In this document: piece after piece, positions 60,326 to 64,000 of the stretch
How the letters are laid out: every line of letters begins with the position of its first letter
Position numbering within the stretch: position 1 is the first letter of the stretch
Source of the DNA: Luidia sarsii
Lineage: Eukaryota > Echinodermata > Asteroidea > Paxillosida > Luidiidae
NCBI GenBank assembly: GCA_949987565.1
Contig: OX465111.1
Coordinates: 5,142,921-5,206,920, forward strand
Length of the DNA stretch: 64,000 nucleotides
Direction: 5' to 3'
Notes under the pieces: model-generated
What the model was told of the DNA's origin: nothing
Seen by the model: only the letters and a program-made list of their open reading frames with translations
Database searches by the model: none
Position numbers and translations under genes: made by a program

Positions 60326-60440
60326 TCCGTCCAGGATTTGCAGACCGCTTCAGTGCTGATGGTATTATTACATTTCCCTCGGAAATACAACCTTTCTACT
60401 GCCCTAGATTTCACTTTGCCCCTTTTCCCAGAGACTTTTT
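60326..60440 (+). CDS. Possible second exon of the 59.6-kb gene
   Basis: Acceptor TTTCTCCAACTTCAG. In the phase set by the exon at 59612 it reads (F)RPGFADRFSADGIITFPS.. and stays open well past 60600. The donor is uncertain; CAT|GTACAT near 60450 is one option. Weak evidence: the frame alone. Confidence 0.25.
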
Positions 60441-61729
60441 ACTTCATGTACATGTACATAGTTTTTTTAACTTGAAAACAACAACCATGCATGATTTGTT
60501 GTACGTTTGTTCTGCACTAAGTTTTCCGCCTTCCGTCACTGCGCGTTGTTTATCGTGTGGTTATGCTGATCAAGTTGTTGTACAGTATACAGTACGTGTA
60601 CAGACTACAGAGGCCTACACGTGTCTGCATGCATGTGACTAATGAGGGGCAGTCAGCTGTCATTCTTGGAGAATAAAAAGTTCTTCAATTCACAGCCGTT
60701 TTTGTAGTAATTTTTGCTGTTGGGAACCGTCGTTCGAGAACTGAAGAAGCCATACTATACCACTTAAGAATAAACAAAAGCGACCGTCCAGTGTCACGCA
60801 CGTGGCGACAGCTGAAACCACAGCCTTCACTGAAGCTAGCCATGAATTTTTAGTAGTAGTGACTTGCATCCAGTCTTTCGTGGAGTCCAACAGCATTATC
60901 ATTTGGGAAATGAATGAGTTCCATAAACATGTACTAACTCAAGTATTTTCATCATGCTTCGTGCGCTAGTGAAAGTCTAGCATTGCGCAGTCGTCGGGCG
61001 CTCCGACATTTTTTTTTCATAATCCGTTTACACTGTAGGCCTACTACTGGTGCCGATGAGTAGAACAGAATTTTCTTTATTAGAACAAACATGTAATTCT
61101 GTCGCTGCTTACCAAGTCGGTGAACCTGTAAAAAAGAATTCATTAATGGCCTAATGTTTTGATATCCTATCAGCTCCTTAATTCATGGGGGCTATTTTTT
61201 CTTCTACTACCCCCACTGCTCCCTTTGCAAACGCTCCGTTTGGCATAAAACAAACACCGTTTAATAGAACATTCGGACAATAATTTTAATGATTTATTGT
61301 GGGTAATACCGTAATTCCCGACTTTTCTGTCTCAAAAAGCCGAAAGATCGAGACGGTGAAAGGTGATGTCGTTTACCTCTACTTTGTACACATGTAACAA
61401 TTTTCGAGCTGTCACTCACTGCACCCGCCGGCGGCAATCGTGCACATGTTTCCGTTATTGTTTTCGATTACTTTATTTTGTACACGTGTACATGTAGGCC
61501 TATAGCTTTTGGTAATCTGTTTTTCAGGGGAAACAAATCAAGATTTTAAGGTTAAATCAAATTAATCGATGTGGCTGTTTTTTGTTATTTTTTTTATCCA
61601 AGCAGTCGTAACCTATCGTTCGTAAATCAAATGAACACGTCAGTAAAACTGGCGCGAACTCCATACTCCATGGTCAGGGTCAGACCATAATTTATGGAGC
61701 TCAGACACTCGTGTCTCGTACACGTGTCC

Positions 61730-62165
61730 TGAATATTGTACATGTAGACATGTACACGTACAGTGTACTAGAGCGCTGTACAGTACAGTATGTGTGTGAA
61801 CATGTACATATACAGTAGATGTATACAGCAAAATACATGTACTGTACATGTACATGTACATGTACTAGTGCCGTAGTGGGTAGGCAACGTGCACTTCGTA
61901 CAACAACTTTTGACCTGCGAGGGTTGACACTAGGCCCTAGTTGACGCGTCTACGTATTTTGCTCAAGCCATCAACTGATCAAGTAACATCGGAATATCGT
62001 GCAGTCGGCTATAACTTAGACGATAGTACTACTTCAGGATTGTCTAGTTTTCTTTATTTGTTTGAAGTACGTAGGCTTAGTGCTAGTACTGGTACAGTGT
62101 ACTACTACTACTACTACTAGTACTAGTACTAGTACAGTAGTACATGTACTGTAGTAGTAGTACAG
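61730..62165. repeat. TACATGTACA / TACTAG palindrome clusters
   Basis: Dense GTACATGTACATGTACAT and GTACAGTACAGTA strings at 61735-61866, then (CTA)n and (CTAGTA)n with an inverted GTAGTAGTAG end at 62095-62163, able to form a long imperfect hairpin. Confidence 0.7.
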
Positions 62166-63425
62166 CCTGGAGACTATTCCTGGGGTTATAGTACCGAAAC
62201 CTTGTCAAGATACAAAATATATGCTGAATGTTTTTATCAACTTTTTTGCACGCGCTACACGTGGAGGGCCTTAACACCATACATGATTAAATTCATTGAC
62301 CATGCCCTTTTGTTCATGAAAAATTCTAAATTTCCAATGAGTCGCTTCCAGGCAGAAGGTGGTGAACACTTGAATTATGTTCACAATTGTTTCTACTTTC
62401 AACACACTACTCGTCATGGGGGCAGAGAAAAAGTTGATCCTCAACTTTCTCTGTTGTCAACAATGTTCAAAAAATTATATTATGAAATTTTGCCTTTAGA
62501 TTCCAGTTATGATTTTCTAACTTTTGTCACGAGACACAGGGCTGCTTGTAAGATACAGGTTTTCTTTCGAGGTTATCTTACACGTAGGCTCTTTGATACA
62601 TGTACCCCTGAATGTTCTGTAGGTAAGCATGTAAAATGTAACTTTTTTCAAGCATTAGATAAACTGCAGTCCATGCAGTGTACAACAAAGCCATGTGAAC
62701 AATTAGAAGCTGGTATTTTTTCCGGCATGGCATTTGTACTTGTTGGCTGTGTACCAAACCAGACAGGCATCAAATGGACCCAAAATAAATTAATAAAAGA
62801 AATATCATCACATGGTGGAAAAACGAGCCAGACCTTGCCGGGGAATACTAAGGGACGTTCCACAAAATTGTATTATATATTAGTTAATAAAAAAACAATG
62901 CTTGAATCTGCCAAAGTTCCAGATGTAGTAAGAGAAGCGTTGCATCGCGGATATATCATACTGGATTATAGTTTTGTATTTCAGTGTATGGCGAAAAACA
63001 CCCTACTTGATAAATCCGCATTCAGTCTTGAACTGAGTAGCATCTTAAAACACATAAATAAGCAGCCAACACTTTATCAGCAGCACTTTTGTAAAAAAGC
63101 TCGCATTATAAGTATGATTAAAAGAAAAAAAATAAACAGTGCACAACGGAAGGAAAAACTGAAGAATGTAGAGCGAAATGCTGCAGTTTTCTATGCCAAC
63201 TTAAAGAGAGGACAGAGAATAGACAAACACTTTTCTTTTCTTCGTCATGTAGAAATATTTGGTCGCCTATGTAAAGAATATAAACATTTGCCCATGTTAG
63301 AGAAGAAGATTTATCAGGATATGTGGCTTGAAAAAAAGAGAAAACACAATGCAAAAGTTAAACAAGTAAATGCGCTGAATGATTATAATAACAAGGACAT
63401 TCCTCTGTATAAAAAGTGCAAATAA
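62133..63425 (+). CDS. Intronless ORF: transposase-like end, IQ motif, BRCT-like domain, basic tail
   Basis: Open from after a TAG at 62130 to TAA at 63425. The first in-frame ATG is at 62283, so the 5' end may be a splice acceptor or truncated. Numbering from 62202: residues 21-75 (FIDHALLFMK ... FQAEGGEHLNYVHN ... QHTTRHGG) look like the last block of an RNase-H-fold transposase, the E of AEGGEH being a candidate catalytic acid. Residues 112-130 (HRAACKIQVFFRGYLTRRL) are an IQ calmodulin-binding-type motif. Residues about 171-274 (AFVLVGCVP ... LIKEISSHGGKTSQ ... YIILDYSFVFQCM) fit a BRCT domain. The basic tail, residues about 345-390 (FGRLCKEYKHLPMLEKK..), resembles HMG-box helices 2-3. 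The composition is AT-rich, like the flanks. It may be a transposon-derived gene or the last exon of the 59.6-kb gene. Confidence 0.6.
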   Translation, partial: YSSTCTVVVVQPGDYSWGYSTETLSRYKIYAECFYQLFCTRYTWRALTPYMIKFIDHALLFMKNSKFPMSRFQAEGGEHLNYVHNCFYFQHTTRHGGREKVDPQLSLLSTMFKKLYYEILPLDSSYDFLTFVTRHRAACKIQVFFRGYLTRRLFDTCTPECSVGKHVKCNFFQALDKLQSMQCTTKPCEQLEAGIFSGMAFVLVGCVPNQTGIKWTQNKLIKEISSHGGKTSQTLPGNTKGRSTKLYYILVNKKTMLESAKVPDVVREALHRGYIILDYSFVFQCMAKNTLLDKSAFSLELSSILKHINKQPTLYQQHFCKKARIISMIKRKKINSAQRKEKLKNVERNAAVFYANLKRGQRIDKHFSFLRHVEIFGRLCKEYKHLPMLEKKIYQDMWLEKKRKHNAKVKQVNALNDYNNKDIPLYKKCK

Positions 63426-63428
63426 GTC

Positions 63429-64000
63429 ATGTGTGGTATAGTAACATGCACACAAATATTTTACTCTGCATAAACTTGTATATTGTTTATTGTGCATATG
63501 TTTTTTCACTTATTTATGAAGTACAGAAGTTGTGTTTTTACTGCTTTATAACATTTGTTGTTTGGGGGTTGTCTTTTTATTTTGATACATGTTTGTATTT
63601 CTATTTACAAACCAAATGCGTTTTGTTATTTTTATCAAGTTCCGGTTTTTAATGTATAATTTGTTTTAGTTGACTTGCCATTGCCTTCCCAATTCATGTA
63701 TTTCCGCATCATCATGAGGTTTGCAGTTACATGTACATTACGTAACTACATGTTTATATAAGTCATAAATCATATTCCAGTTTTAAAAGTGCAATTTATG
63801 AGAGGACAGTGTGCTGAAAGAATGATACTCAACATAAGATTGTTTGGTTTGAGCAAAATGAATGATGATCCTTTTCAATTGTTTTCAGTTTTGCCAATCC
63901 TGTATGGACTGTTTAATGGGTAGTGTACTTAAAACAAATCAGAATAGCATCAGTATTAAGTCGAGGTACAGCAAAATGTAAATTGTACCGTTTATTTCCT
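63429..64000 (+). other. 3' flank of the BRCT-like ORF
   Basis: AT-rich, without a canonical AATAAA that I can see up to the window end. No further gene recognised. Confidence 0.4.

Overview
The window is animal genomic DNA. It has phased, intron-split exons with GT-AG (and one GC-AG) borders, many tRNA-derived SINEs, several short inverted-repeat DNA transposon families, abundant TACATGTACA palindromes and very long minisatellites. The protein family and the repeat style suggest a marine invertebrate deuterostome. An echinoderm is my best guess; a lancelet or hemichordate is not excluded. Nothing looks bacterial: there are no operons, ribosome binding sites or CRISPR arrays.

Layout. (1) 403-7808, + strand: the 3' nine exons of a golgin-97 (GOLGA1)-like gene, a coiled-coil Golgi tether ending in a GRIP domain. 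Its 5' end lies outside the window. A 35-bp tandem duplication in the first GRIP exon breaks the frame, and one intron has a GC donor and holds about 17 copies of a 97-bp repeat. (2) About 7.8-11.4 kb: 3' flank with MITEs. (3) About 11.5-30.3 kb: a GC-rich promoter-like segment, then a tandem array of about 0.7-0.9 kb units. Eleven units carry a splice-bordered mini-exon of 39-52 bp, eight of them almost identical. Each unit has a pyrimidine tract at the same place; the tracts have grown to 2-2.6 kb. A 2.0-kb block with 27-bp repeats and a 68-bp perfect palindrome is duplicated head to tail. (4) About 30.7-47.2 kb: minisatellites (76, 36, 75, 25 and 24 bp), SINEs, nested MITEs and an unexplained GC-rich island. 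(5) 47.5-57.1 kb: a long, strongly decayed repeat built on an AATCCTnCA-like motif, a diverged segmental duplication, and a foldback element with 205-bp arms. (6) 57.6 kb: one good candidate coding exon on the - strand beside an (AGCC)n tract. (7) 59.6-63.4 kb, + strand: a likely first coding exon of a Tudor/agenet-like protein, and an intronless ORF with a transposase-like end, an IQ motif, a BRCT-like domain and a basic HMG-like tail.

Only the golgin gene is identified with confidence. The 59.6-63.4 kb pieces may belong to one gene or may be a gene next to a transposon remnant. The mini-exon array is the most unusual structure. The exon lengths (50 bp for the eight C copies) mean that only one C copy could normally be included in a given reading frame, which suggests alternative or mutually exclusive use, a non-coding transcript, or plain satellite-like amplification. 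Very long 'ORFs' inside the pyrimidine and minisatellite tracts are artefacts of repeats whose unit lacks stop codons.
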